Shown piece by piece: positions 47,914 through 56,918 of a stretch of DNA of 64,000 nucleotides; positions within the stretch are counted from its first letter, which is position 1; the number at the start of each line of letters is the position of its first letter. A model generated the notes under the pieces. The model was not told the origin of the DNA and made no database searches. It worked only from the letters and a program-made list of their open reading frames with translations. This stretch comes from Hyphomicrobiales bacterium (GTDB lineage: Bacteria > Pseudomonadota > Alphaproteobacteria > Rhizobiales > MH13): contig JAEPOK010000002.1 in NCBI GenBank assembly GCA_017642935.1, positions 989,501-1,053,500 of the forward strand. Reading direction: 5' to 3'. The position numbers and the translations under genes are program-made.

Positions 47914-48462
47914 TCTCTGGCAGCCGGACACGGCCGAAGCTGGATGGCCGGATCAAGTCCGGCCATGACAACTATGGGGCCGGAGTCAATTCAGACGACA
48001 AAAAGTGGTCGTTCCGCAGGCACGGAACGATTGTCGAAAAGCAAGTTGGAAGCGGGGTGCCGTGAAGCATCGCCGTGTCTGGTAGTAGAGTTTCGATGCT
48101 ACACGGTTGAGCCGAAGGCTCAGAGCAAACTGCCATGAGCCGAAACGGCGCAGCACAGAGCATGATGCTCGCGGGTCGTGACCCCGACAGCGACGATGGG
48201 CGCTTCACCCTTCCACCGGCCCGGGCACGACCCCGAGCTTCCCTAGGTAACATGACGGAAGGTGGAATGATGATGCAGGAGGATTTGGGGGCGGGGATAA
48301 GGGCAGGCGTTGTGCTCAGGTTATCGTTCGACCTGGCTATGTCGATAACTGGGGTTTTGCCAGCGCAGAAGGGCAGCTTTGCGGACAAAATGACCGTTCG
48401 CAGCAAAAATCAGACGGCCGATTTCCGAGATCCGTGCAACTTAATTGTAGACCCTCACACGT
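47914..48462. other. 549-bp intergenic region with many short inverted repeats
   Basis: No convincing gene is seen. At least five short perfect inverted repeats are packed here: 47944-47966, AGCATCG/CGATGCT (48066-48100), TGAGCC/GGCTCA (48108-48122), GAGCAT/ATGCTC (48158-48170) and GGGTC/GACCC (48173-48184). CCGTGT/ACACGG (48073-48106) interlocks with the second. Open frames across the region lack a signal, a ribosome binding site or family features. It may hold a structured RNA or a mosaic repeat. Confidence 0.5.
47944..47966. repeat. GC-rich palindromic repeat (ATGGCCGGA stem)
   Basis: ATGGCCGGA-TCAAG-TCCGGCCAT is a perfect 9-bp stem with a 5-nt loop, 31 bp after the UBP zinc finger stop codon. 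This pattern (GGCCGGAT/C...GTCCGGCC) occurs widely between genes in Hyphomicrobiales and may act as a transcript end, although no T-run follows. Confidence 0.6.
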
Positions 48463-49107
48463 TTACAAGCGCATTAGCAGGCCGCCCATGACCAGAGCCA
48501 AATTGTCGTTCACTAGCTTCTCGATATCCAGAGGGCCTTCATCTTCGAAGAGATTATGCCAGACGGCGGCATAAACGTGTGCGCCTACAAAAACCAAGGG
48601 GTCCATGTCTGCCGCCTCGGGCCGGAACTCGCCGCTTTCTGCGCCAGACTTCAGCGTTGAACGGATCAAATCCAACCCCTCCTGAACGACATGCTCATGG
48701 AAGAATTGGATGATGGGGCGATGCTGCTCCGGAGCCGAGATCATCAGCCGTATCAACATTTTCATTTCAGGTGAGGCCTGACGGGCCGCCATGATACGGA
48801 CCTGACTTTCCAGCAGGGCCTGTGCGCTGCCAGTGTGGGTCTTGGCCGCCGCGCCAATCTGTTCAAGGGCGGGAAGAATGACCGTTTGGATCACCCCTTC
48901 CAGCAAAGCCGCCTTGGTCTCGAAATAGAGATAAAGAGTACCCTTCGCGACCTCGGCCTCGTTGGCCACATCCGCCATCTTCGCCGCCTCATAGCCGTCG
49001 CGCTCAAATACTTTGAGGGCCGCTTGAACGATGTCATCTCGGCGACGGCGCTGCGAACGCGATAGCTCTTTCGGTGCATTTGTTACCGTGTTCGCGGTGC
49101 TTTCCAT
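48463..49107 (-). CDS. TetR/AcrR family transcriptional regulator
   Basis: A 214-residue one-component repressor. The N-terminal helix-turn-helix spans about residues 18-65: RRRRDDIVQAALKVFERDGY followed by EAEVAKGTLYLYFETKAALL. The C-terminal ligand domain begins near 75. A frame extends to 49194, but that start lies inside the divergent operator; the ATG at 49107 has GGGAGAGG about 9 nt upstream and gives normal TetR length. It is divergent from a glutaredoxin gene, with a long palindrome between them, so it probably represses itself and the glutaredoxin/DUF3179 pair. Confidence 0.93.
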   Translation of the reverse strand: MESTANTVTNAPKELSRSQRRRRDDIVQAALKVFERDGYEAAKMADVANEAEVAKGTLYLYFETKAALLEGVIQTVILPALEQIGAAAKTHTGSAQALLESQVRIMAARQASPEMKMLIRLMISAPEQHRPIIQFFHEHVVQEGLDLIRSTLKSGAESGEFRPEAADMDPLVFVGAHVYAAVWHNLFEDEGPLDIEKLVNDNLALVMGGLLMRL

Positions 49108-49159
49108 AGCTTCAGTGCCTCTCCCAAAGACTTTTGTTGCCACCTCTTCTTGACACGCG

Positions 49160-49213
49160 ATGACTCCTCGGTCAATCAATGAACTATCGGTCATTTATTG
49201 ACCGAGGAGTCAT
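49160..49213. promoter_or_regulatory. Long inverted repeat, probable TetR operator
   Basis: A perfect 17-bp inverted repeat (ATGACTCCTCGGTCAAT / ATTGACCGAGGAGTCAT) with a 20-nt spacer. The spacer contains a second inverted pair AATGA/TCATT and another CGGTCATT half-site. Each arm reads TTGACC outward, a consensus-like -35 hexamer, one for tetR and one for the glutaredoxin gene. Position and symmetry make it a strong candidate for the divergent TetR operator. Confidence 0.75.
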
Positions 49214-49252
49214 TTTAATTGTGTGACCTCGTACCCTCAATAGGAGCAAACC

Positions 49253-49510
49253 ATGTCTAACATCCGCATCTACACCCGCCCGCAATGTCACTTTTGCCAA
49301 AAACTCAAAGGCTTCCTCGATGAGAAGGGACTGTCCTACGAAGAATTAAACGTGGCCGCATCGCCTGAGCTTCAGGCCGAGATGGAGAGCAAAACAAACG
49401 GGGTCGGCTCTGTTCCGCAGTTGTTCGTTGGTGACCAGCACATTGGTGACTGTTTCACGGTCCTGTCCGATGCCGGTCAGGAAAAACTGGCGCTAGCGCT
49501 TGCTGGCTAA
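49253..49510 (+). CDS. Glutaredoxin
   Basis: An 85-residue dithiol glutaredoxin. The redox-active CHFC lies in IYTRPQCHFCQKLKGFLDEK at about residues 12-15. The GSVPQLFVGDQHIGDC segment supplies the cis-proline and glutathione-binding loop, and the length fits GrxC/GrxA types. It is probably a cytoplasmic thiol-disulphide reductant. AGGAG lies 6 nt before the ATG. It is the first gene of the pair controlled from the tetR palindrome, followed 33 bp later by the DUF3179 gene. Confidence 0.93.
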   Translation: MSNIRIYTRPQCHFCQKLKGFLDEKGLSYEELNVAASPELQAEMESKTNGVGSVPQLFVGDQHIGDCFTVLSDAGQEKLALALAG

Positions 49511-49543
49511 GCCACACAACCCGTCTCGAAAAGGACGCCATCC

Positions 49544-50710
49544 ATGACCCTCCTCATTCTTTACCTGCTAGCTTTAACGGCCTTGGTTGTAAGTTTGGTT
49601 TTTATCCCGCTGATCCTGGTCACCGCCATTCCGCTTAGCGCAGTCTACTATCATTCGCTCATCCGAAAGCCGGTTGTCTGGGGCATCGTCCTATGTACCG
49701 TTGCCTGGCAGGTTTGGTCTGTTTCCCAAACTGGCACCTTTCCGCTTGCCCATATCGGCCCCTTGGTGCTGATGGCTCTGGCGGTGTTCATCATCTACAA
49801 CCTGTACCCGTCGGTCGCTTTTCCGGCCGTGGATTACCCTAAGATGTCGGCCGATCCGTTGACACTGCCGATCAAAGATGAAGCACAGATGGCAATCATC
49901 GAGCATAATGGCATCACCAAGGCTTATCCCTTGGATTACCTCATCCACGGACACATCATTAACGACTGGTTTGGCGACCGGTTGGTCTCTCTGACCTACT
50001 GTGCGCTCTGCCGCGGCGTCATTCCCTTCGACGTGACGGACATTGGGCCGCTTTACGTAGGTGCTATGAAGAACGGCAATATGGTGCTGGCGGATCGCAA
50101 GACCGGAACGTTCTTTCAGCAAGGCACGTTTGAGTCCTCCATCGGTCCGCTCCATCCGCGTACCCTCGACATGGTGATGTTCCAGTTCCTCACCTGGAAG
50201 CAGGTCAAGGAACTCGATGAGATGCCGCAAATCCCGCACGTAACAGAGGATGATTTTCGACCCTTTGCTCTCCCTATCCCGGGTGCTTGGGAAAAGCTGA
50301 CCAGCGGCGACCTAACCCCAGGCCTATCAGCAGCCAAGCGCGATAAGTCCTTCCCTGCGCGAACTTCCGTCATTGGCGTCACGGATCCGTCTGTCACGCC
50401 GAAAATCGTGTACTTGAAGGATGAAGTTCTCAAGCAGGGAGTGGTCAGCAACGAGGCAAACGACCTCATCCTTGTAGCGCGTGACAAGGCGGTGAATGCC
50501 TTTCGTGCTACGGTCGATGGAACGTTGATCAGTCTTGTTCAAGGCGAGGGAAATGACCTTCGTGATCAAGCCACCGGTACCGTCTGGGACATCCGCGGAA
50601 AGCACAAGCAAGGCCCCATCCAGGCTAACCTCCAAATGCTGATGACATCCGATGAGTATTGGTATTCTTGGAAGCTGTTTCATCCGCGCAGCGAGTTGAT
50701 ACGACTGTAA
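49544..50710 (+). CDS. DUF3179 domain-containing membrane protein
   Basis: A 388-residue protein with three or four N-terminal helices (about residues 1-90, e.g. LALTALVVSLVFIPLILVTA), then a DUF3179 domain. Recognisable elements are IEHNGITKAYPLDYLIHGHI, SLTYCALCRGVIPFDVTDIG (Cys-x2-Cys) and the C-terminal SDEYWYSWKLFHPRSELIRL. The family has no established activity; its Cys-x-x-Cys could be a redox or metal site, and pairing with a glutaredoxin makes a thiol-redox role attractive but unproven. No strong ribosome binding site is needed to choose this start. Confidence 0.88.
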   Translation: MTLLILYLLALTALVVSLVFIPLILVTAIPLSAVYYHSLIRKPVVWGIVLCTVAWQVWSVSQTGTFPLAHIGPLVLMALAVFIIYNLYPSVAFPAVDYPKMSADPLTLPIKDEAQMAIIEHNGITKAYPLDYLIHGHIINDWFGDRLVSLTYCALCRGVIPFDVTDIGPLYVGAMKNGNMVLADRKTGTFFQQGTFESSIGPLHPRTLDMVMFQFLTWKQVKELDEMPQIPHVTEDDFRPFALPIPGAWEKLTSGDLTPGLSAAKRDKSFPARTSVIGVTDPSVTPKIVYLKDEVLKQGVVSNEANDLILVARDKAVNAFRATVDGTLISLVQGEGNDLRDQATGTVWDIRGKHKQGPIQANLQMLMTSDEYWYSWKLFHPRSELIRL

Positions 50711-50946
50711 CTCGCAGACCCCAAAATAGGCGGGCGCGATGTGTCCGCCTCAGGCATTTGCGCATTTATGTTTAGCGCTTGAAGAGACCGCAAAGCGGCC
50801 ATTCGAACCCAGCTCAGTATTCACTACTTTGGGCTCGAAGCGGACTACGACTACGGCTGGTTGCACAGCCATTTTGGTGGCAACGTTCGCCGCCAATGTT
50901 GTCTCGCCTGGCGACACTTGGGGCGAGCCAGACCGTGAACCGCTGT

Positions 50947-53583
50947 TTACGCCGCGTCGCGCCAGCGGTTCTCTCGCACGAAGTCAATCAGCTTCTCCGA
51001 CGGCATTGGGGCGGCAAAAGCAAAGCCCTGCAACACGTCGCAGCCAAGGTCGCGCAGAACGGCCACATGTTCGAAGGTCTCAACGCCTTCGGCGACCACG
51101 CTGATGCCGAGCGACTTACCGATCTCGATGATGGAGGCGACAAGTTGGCGCTGGCTGGTGGAGGTAGCGATCGGCGCGATCAGTCGGCGTTCGATTTTGA
51201 GCCGGGCTGGGCGCAGCTGTAGCAGGCTGATGATGGACGCATAGCCAGTGCCAAAATCGTCGATCTCGATCGCGATGCCGCGCTTGGTCAGCTGGTCGAT
51301 GTTGCTGGCGACGGTCGTGTTCTGATCGTCGAGAAAGATAGATTCCAGCAGCTCAAACGATAGCTCACCGCGTTTGATCGGCAGATCGTCGAGGCGATCG
51401 ATCAATTCCGGGTCCTGCAACTGGCCGGCCGACACGTTGACGGACTTCTTCGGAATGTGAATGCCTGCGGCTTGCCAGCGGGCCGCCTGCCAAAGCGTTT
51501 CTTCCAAGATCGCCCGATCGATCAGCGGCACGACGTTAAGTTCATCGGCGGTGTCGAGAAAACTGTCGGGTGCTAGCACACCACGGATCGGATGATGCCA
51601 GCGCGCCAGCGCTTCCACGCCGACAATATCAAGGCTTTGCGTGTCGAACTGCGGTTGGAAATAGGGCAGGAACTCGCGCCGTTCCAAACCGGTCAAAATC
51701 TCGTCGGCGAGCATCTTGTTGGAAACGATCTCGGCCTTCAGCGACGCATCGAAGAACTCGTAGCGATTGCGCCCGCGTTTTTTGGCGCGGTAAAGCGCGA
51801 GGTCAGCATCGACCAGCAATTGGCTTGGCGCCGCCTTACCGCCGCCGCCATTGATTGCGATCCCAATGCTCGCACCGAAGCGGCACTTGTGGTCCTTGTA
51901 GGGCACCGGCTGACGCATTTGTTCGATGACGCGGCTGGCAAGCTTGGCCAGCGAGCCCTGATCCACCGGCTGCGTGGTCGCGATCACGAACTCATCGCCA
52001 CCGACCCGCGCGACGAAATCGCCCTCGCGGGTGTTCTCGCGCAGCACGTTGGCCGCATGCACCAGCATCGCGTCGCCAGCGGCGTGGCCCAATGTGTCGT
52101 TGATGTGCTTGAAGCGATCAAGGTCGATATGAATAAGTGCCGTGGGCGGATTGTCGACGTCGTCGTTCAAGACGCGGTCGTCGAGGAACCGCCGGTTCGG
52201 CAGGTTGGTCAGGCTGTCATGGAGCGAGTTGTGCTCCATCTGCACGCGCGCTTCTTCAAGTTCGCGGTTGCGGATTTTGGCGTCCTTGTTGGCTTGGATG
52301 AGCTTGGTCTTGAGCTCAACGTCAGCAGAGATATCCCAGTTGACTCCAAGGATCCTTTGATGGCCGGAGGCATCGATGTGCGAGGCCCCGATGGTGCGGA
52401 TCCAGCGTTCCTGGCTCTCGCCTTCCATGACGCGGAAAACCGAGTGGTACGTGCCACGTGAGGCGATGGCCTGTTGAAACTCTTTGATCGCTTGCTCGCG
52501 ATCTTTCGGATGGAGTTTTTCCTCCCAATGGTCGACTGCGTTCGGCGTCACGTCGGAAGGAATGCCGTAAAGCTCTTTCATGCGGTCATCCCAGCGCAGT
52601 TCGCCGGTGGTGAGGTTGAGCTCCCAGACACCGATTTTCGAGGTTTCGAGTGCTAGTTCTAAACGCTGGGAGAGTAGCCGCATATCGTTTTCTCGGCGTC
52701 CCAGTTCGCGCACATGGTCGCGGTGTTGATCGTAGAAATGTCCGGCCATGGCGATGGGCACGAGGACAAGAAACGCGGCCAAAACAATCAGTCCACGAAA
52801 CCGTGCTGCGTTGGGCGGCGTCTCTTTCCAGCCACCGCGCGGGATGGCGGCGATGCGCCAGGCACCGTTGGGAAGCGAGACTTCGGTGAACACCGGATTT
52901 TGGCCCAAAATCTGCGCATCGCCGAAGAACACGGACGTGTCAGAGAGATCCGCGTCACGGCCCATCAAGACCAGATCAATCGGTCGCTCCTCATCGAACA
53001 GCCCGCTGGCCGCATAAAGGCGATCGACATCGATGACGGCCGAAATCAGACCCCATACGCGCTCATCAACCTCACCGCTGTTGACGAACACTGGGAAGCG
53101 ACCAATGAAACCGCGCCCGCCTTGGACCAGGTCAACCGGGCCAGCGAGCATCATCTGCCGGGCTTCCAGCGCGGCCAAGGCGCCGTCGCGCTGGGTCGGG
53201 TGGGTCGCATAATTGAGGCCGAGGGCGCGTTCGTTGCCTGCCAGCGGATACATCATCTGGATGACCAGATCGGGCGCGGCGGCAATGTTGCGCAGCTGCG
53301 AGTGCTCCCCGATCAGCGCCGAGGCGATGCGTTCAAACCGCGCCTGATCGATGTCGGGGTCCATGGCGATAACGGCCACCAGACCGCGCACCAGCTGGAT
53401 ATTGCTGTTGATGTTGCTTTCCAGCTCGGCGCGAACCTGACCCAAGCTTTCGGCCACGTCGGCGCGCGCCTGTTCTCGGTAGACGGCGCGGTTTTGATGG
53501 TCGGCAAAGTAACCAACGGCCACGGTCACGAGAAATGCGATACCCGCTGCAATCAATCCCGGTCGGAATGATGTCTGGTTCAC
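50947..53583 (-). CDS. Membrane sensor with PAS, GGDEF and EAL domains
   Basis: A cyclic-di-GMP signalling protein of about 878 residues. Two membrane helices (about residues 8-25 and 265-285) flank a periplasmic CHASE-like sensor. A PAS domain follows at about 310-425 (SKIGVWELNLTTGELRWDDR), then GGDEF at about 460-615 (RVGGDEFVIATTQP) and EAL at about 640-870 (GVEALARWHHP, IDDFGTGYASI, VVAEGVETFEH). Both active-site signatures are intact. The GTG at 53583, with GGGGA about 7 nt upstream, is chosen; the frame reaches to a TTG at 53673. Confidence 0.93.
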   Translation of the reverse strand: MNQTSFRPGLIAAGIAFLVTVAVGYFADHQNRAVYREQARADVAESLGQVRAELESNINSNIQLVRGLVAVIAMDPDIDQARFERIASALIGEHSQLRNIAAAPDLVIQMMYPLAGNERALGLNYATHPTQRDGALAALEARQMMLAGPVDLVQGGRGFIGRFPVFVNSGEVDERVWGLISAVIDVDRLYAASGLFDEERPIDLVLMGRDADLSDTSVFFGDAQILGQNPVFTEVSLPNGAWRIAAIPRGGWKETPPNAARFRGLIVLAAFLVLVPIAMAGHFYDQHRDHVRELGRRENDMRLLSQRLELALETSKIGVWELNLTTGELRWDDRMKELYGIPSDVTPNAVDHWEEKLHPKDREQAIKEFQQAIASRGTYHSVFRVMEGESQERWIRTIGASHIDASGHQRILGVNWDISADVELKTKLIQANKDAKIRNRELEEARVQMEHNSLHDSLTNLPNRRFLDDRVLNDDVDNPPTALIHIDLDRFKHINDTLGHAAGDAMLVHAANVLRENTREGDFVARVGGDEFVIATTQPVDQGSLAKLASRVIEQMRQPVPYKDHKCRFGASIGIAINGGGGKAAPSQLLVDADLALYRAKKRGRNRYEFFDASLKAEIVSNKMLADEILTGLERREFLPYFQPQFDTQSLDIVGVEALARWHHPIRGVLAPDSFLDTADELNVVPLIDRAILEETLWQAARWQAAGIHIPKKSVNVSAGQLQDPELIDRLDDLPIKRGELSFELLESIFLDDQNTTVASNIDQLTKRGIAIEIDDFGTGYASIISLLQLRPARLKIERRLIAPIATSTSQRQLVASIIEIGKSLGISVVAEGVETFEHVAVLRDLGCDVLQGFAFAAPMPSEKLIDFVRENRWRDAA

Positions 53584-53819
53584 TGCGTTGTCCCCAACAA
53601 CTCGCGACACGTATCTCTTTTCGGTGCGCGGTTTCTCAATAGAAAGCCGGCTATCCGTCAGGCAGTGCACCAAGAAAAGGCTAAGAAAGCGTGAGTTTGC
53701 GGGCCTTGAACCCTGGCTTGAAGGTAGGTTGCCTAGAAAAGAGGTCAGATGCTGACGTCACCGTAGCGTGAACTTGTCTGCGTCTTTGGCCAGCTATTTT
53801 TGTTTCCTTGCTGGACCCA

Positions 53820-55586
53820 TCACAACGGCCAGACGACAAGGATGGTCGGAACGGCCACCGCGATGACGATCACTTCCAGCGCCAGCCCCATGCGCCAATA
53901 GTCACCGAACTGGTAGCCGCCCGGCCCCATGATGATGGTGTTGTTCTTGTGGCCGATGGGGGTGAGGAAGGCGCAGGAGGCGGCCACCGCCACGCCCATC
54001 AAGAACGGATCGGGGTTGGCGCCGATGGATTGGGCGATCGAGACGCCGATCGGGGCGGCTATCAGCGCCGTGGCGACATTGTTCAAAAAGTCGCTGAGCG
54101 TCATGGTCACCACCATCAGCACCAAGAGGATCGCCCAGGCCGGCCAGCCTTGCGTGCCGCCGACGATGCCATCGGCGATCAGCTGTGTGCCGCCGGAGGC
54201 TTCCAGCGCAGCCGATAGTGGAATCAGCGAGGCGAGCAGCACGATCACCTTCCACTCGATCATGGCGTAAAAGTCTTCCCCGCCCAGCAAGCCCATCGCG
54301 ATGTAGGCGACCACGCAGGCGCCCAGCGCAATGGCGAGCGTGGTGACCCCCATGACGGCAAGTGCGATGGCAATCGCAAACGCGCCGATCGCGGCAAAGG
54401 CTTTGCGGCGTTGGATGACGTTGGTTTTGCGGTCGGCAATCGGATAGACGCCGAGCCAGGAGGCGACCTGATCCATCCGGTCATCCGGGCCGAGCAGCAA
54501 AAGCACGTCGCCAGGCTTTATCGTCAGCCGACGGACGCGGTCGCGGAAACGCTTGCCCTCGCGAGAGACGCCGAGCAGCGTGACACCGTGGCGCGAAAGC
54601 AGGCGTACCTCCATCTCCGAGCGATTGGCGATGCGTGCGCCGTCGGGCACGATGGCTTCGATGAGCTTCAGGTTGGCGCCGCGCAGGCCGCCATGGCGTT
54701 CGGACCCGGCGAAATCGAGACCTGCCGCGCCCATGAACGCCTCAATGGCCTTGGGGTCGCCTTCGAGCACCAGATAATCGCCCTTGCGTACTTCCTGGGT
54801 GCGCGAAAAGCCCGGGAGCCGCTTGCCGCGCCGGACCAGACCTAGGATCTGCACATCCTTCTCCACCGCGTCGGGATAAAGATCGCGCACCATCTGCCCG
54901 ATGGTCTTGGAGTCTTCCTTCACCCGCGCCTCAGCAACGTAGAGCCCGGCGTCCTCGTCCAGCGATTGGGTGCCATCGCGGGCCGGTATCAGCCGCCAGC
55001 CGATGAGTGCGACAAAGGCGATGCCAATGATCGAGACAACCAGCCCGACCGGGGTGAAGTCGAACATCGAAAACGCCTCGCCCAGCGCGTCCTGGCGGTA
55101 TTGCGCAATCACGATGTTGGGCGGCGTGCCGATCAGCGTGATCATGCCGCCTAGAATGGTGGCGAAGGACAGCGGCATCAGCGTCAGCGACACGGCGCGC
55201 TTTGCCTTGCGGGCGACGTCCATATCAAGCGTCATCAGCAGCGCCAGCGCGGCGACATTGTTGATCACCGCCGAGAGCGCTGCGCCCGCCACCGCCATGA
55301 TGGAAATATGGGTCGGGAGTGCTCTGTCGGGGGCGACCACGAAGCGGGCGATCAGTTCCACCGCGCCGGAGTTGACCAGACCGCGCGAGACGATCAGCAC
55401 CAGCGCGATGATGACAACAGCTGGATGGCCGAAGCCGGCAAAGGCATCGGCTGGCGCGACATAACCGGCAAACACCGCGATCAGAAGGGCGGTGAAGGCC
55501 ACCAGATCATAACGGACCCGGCCCCAAATGAGGAACGCGAACAGCACGCCGAACAGCGCGAACAGAGCAATTTGATCACCGGTCAT
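53820..55586 (-). CDS. SLC13 family permease with two RCK_C (TrkA-C) domains
   Basis: A 588-residue transporter of the SLC13/citrate-sulphate superfamily. Five or six N-terminal helices include VSRGLVNSGAVELIARFVV and ILGGMITLIGTPPNIVIAQY. Two tandem TrkA-C/RCK_C domains follow at about residues 205-370, then a second helical block with SDFLNNVATALIAAPIGVSI and LTPIGHKNNTIIMGPGGYQF. The mirrored NVA(A/T)AL and TPxGxxxN elements are typical of the family. The ATG at 55586 replaces a long upstream frame that overlaps the glycosyltransferase. The anion transported is unknown. Confidence 0.92.
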   Translation of the reverse strand: MTGDQIALFALFGVLFAFLIWGRVRYDLVAFTALLIAVFAGYVAPADAFAGFGHPAVVIIALVLIVSRGLVNSGAVELIARFVVAPDRALPTHISIMAVAGAALSAVINNVAALALLMTLDMDVARKAKRAVSLTLMPLSFATILGGMITLIGTPPNIVIAQYRQDALGEAFSMFDFTPVGLVVSIIGIAFVALIGWRLIPARDGTQSLDEDAGLYVAEARVKEDSKTIGQMVRDLYPDAVEKDVQILGLVRRGKRLPGFSRTQEVRKGDYLVLEGDPKAIEAFMGAAGLDFAGSERHGGLRGANLKLIEAIVPDGARIANRSEMEVRLLSRHGVTLLGVSREGKRFRDRVRRLTIKPGDVLLLLGPDDRMDQVASWLGVYPIADRKTNVIQRRKAFAAIGAFAIAIALAVMGVTTLAIALGACVVAYIAMGLLGGEDFYAMIEWKVIVLLASLIPLSAALEASGGTQLIADGIVGGTQGWPAWAILLVLMVVTMTLSDFLNNVATALIAAPIGVSIAQSIGANPDPFLMGVAVAASCAFLTPIGHKNNTIIMGPGGYQFGDYWRMGLALEVIVIAVAVPTILVVWPL

Positions 55587-55647
55587 CGCCAGCGGGATCG
55601 CATGGCAGGCGGGCAAAGGGAAGGGGGCGGGCTTGGCCCTGCCGCCG

Positions 55648-56901
55648 TCAGGCGGCCGTCGAGGCCGTTTGCATGGCGGCCGCCGGGTAATCCTGAAGGT
55701 CCAGGTCCACCGCCTCATGCATGCGCATCAACAACTCACGATCGGCAGCGTAAACGCGGTTCCAGGTGGGAATGAACGGCGTCTCATGTGGGTTGTCGAG
55801 AAAGACGTTGCCGGCCGTGATGATGTTTTCTGCGAACAGCTCGATAGCCCGCTCTTCCTTGTGACGATCGAGCGCAAGACCGTTCATCATCGCATCGTTG
55901 TAATAGCCATCCAGGAGGTCGAGGGCGGAGCGGTAATAGGTTGCCTTGAGCGTTCGGAAGGTGTTGGCGGTGAACACCGTGCCATCGGCGGCAAGCTTAC
56001 GGAACAGCGCCTTGCAGATGTCGATGGACATGCGGCTAAGGCCCGTTTTGGCGTCTTCCTCAGAAAGGCTTTGGTGCTTGTGATCGTAATTGTCGGCGAT
56101 CTCCACCTGGCAAACCGATTTAGGGGCGAGATTGCGCCAGGCTTCCGAAAGAACGCCGATTTCCAGGCCCCAATCCGATGGGATGCGCAGATCGGGTAGG
56201 ATCGGCGTGCGAATCGCGAACTCGCCGGAAAGTGGGTAACGAAAGCTGCGCAGATAATCGATGTAGCTGCGGTCGCCGATGACGCGTTTGAGCGCGATCA
56301 GGAGCGGGCTAACAAGCAGACGGGTGACGCGGCCATTGAGCTTGCCGTCGCCGATACGCGGATAAAACCCTTTGGCCATCTGGTAGGGGAAAGCAGGATT
56401 GACGACGGGGTAGACGAGCTTGTCGAGCATCGAGCGTTTGTAGGTGAGGATATCGCAATCATGGATCGCCATCACCGAGCTATCGGCGCAGGCGAGCAGA
56501 TAGCCGATGCAGGACCAAACGTTCTTGCCTTTGCCCTTTTCCTTCGGCGCAAGGCCCAGCGCTTGCAGCTGCTCCTGGACCGCCGTCATGCGCGGGCCGT
56601 CGTTCCAGATCACCACATGGTTTTGTGGCAGGACGCTGAAAAAGGCGCGGGCGGTGCGGTATTGCGCTTCGTCGGCAGCATCCAGACCGATGATGATGCG
56701 ATGCAGATAGTTCACCTTGCTGAGTTGGGCGAGGATGCCTGGCAGGGCTGAGCCTTCCAGCTCGGAGTAAAGGCACGGCAAGATCAGCGTCACCTTACGC
56801 GAGCCTGCCAGCACCGACACCTCGTGAGCCAGGTTGTCGTCGCTGCGGTGCCGCAAATCGTGCAGCGTGGTGATGTTTCCGTTCTGGTGAAAATCGGCCA
56901 T
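55648..56901 (-). CDS. GT81-like glycosyltransferase, probable glucosyl-3-phosphoglycerate synthase
   Basis: A 417-residue GT-A-fold enzyme. After VTLILPCLYSELEGSALPGI comes the metal-binding MAIHDCDILTYKRSML (DxD-type) near residue 148, then AKGFYPRIGDGKLNGRVTRL, SGEFAIRTPILPDLRIPSDW, GLEIGVLSEAWRNLAPKSVC and YDHKHQSL. This order matches GpgS-type GT81 enzymes, which transfer glucose to 3-phosphoglycerate to make a precursor of the compatible solute glucosylglycerate. The partner phosphatase gene ends 17 bp upstream, which supports the call. The sugar (glucose or mannose) is not proven. Confidence 0.8.
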   Translation of the reverse strand: MADFHQNGNITTLHDLRHRSDDNLAHEVSVLAGSRKVTLILPCLYSELEGSALPGILAQLSKVNYLHRIIIGLDAADEAQYRTARAFFSVLPQNHVVIWNDGPRMTAVQEQLQALGLAPKEKGKGKNVWSCIGYLLACADSSVMAIHDCDILTYKRSMLDKLVYPVVNPAFPYQMAKGFYPRIGDGKLNGRVTRLLVSPLLIALKRVIGDRSYIDYLRSFRYPLSGEFAIRTPILPDLRIPSDWGLEIGVLSEAWRNLAPKSVCQVEIADNYDHKHQSLSEEDAKTGLSRMSIDICKALFRKLAADGTVFTANTFRTLKATYYRSALDLLDGYYNDAMMNGLALDRHKEERAIELFAENIITAGNVFLDNPHETPFIPTWNRVYAADRELLMRMHEAVDLDLQDYPAAAMQTASTAA

Positions 56902-56918
56902 GCGGGGGGTCTCTGGCG

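Noticed and set aside
48135-48491. 118-residue plus frame, and a 144-residue minus frame at 47972-48406
   Set aside because: There is no ribosome binding site, signal or family; composition follows the palindromes of the region. Treated as non-coding.
50799-50815. TTCGAAT on the minus strand resembling a tRNA T-loop
   Set aside because: The flanking bases do not form a T-stem and no acceptor or anticodon arms fit.
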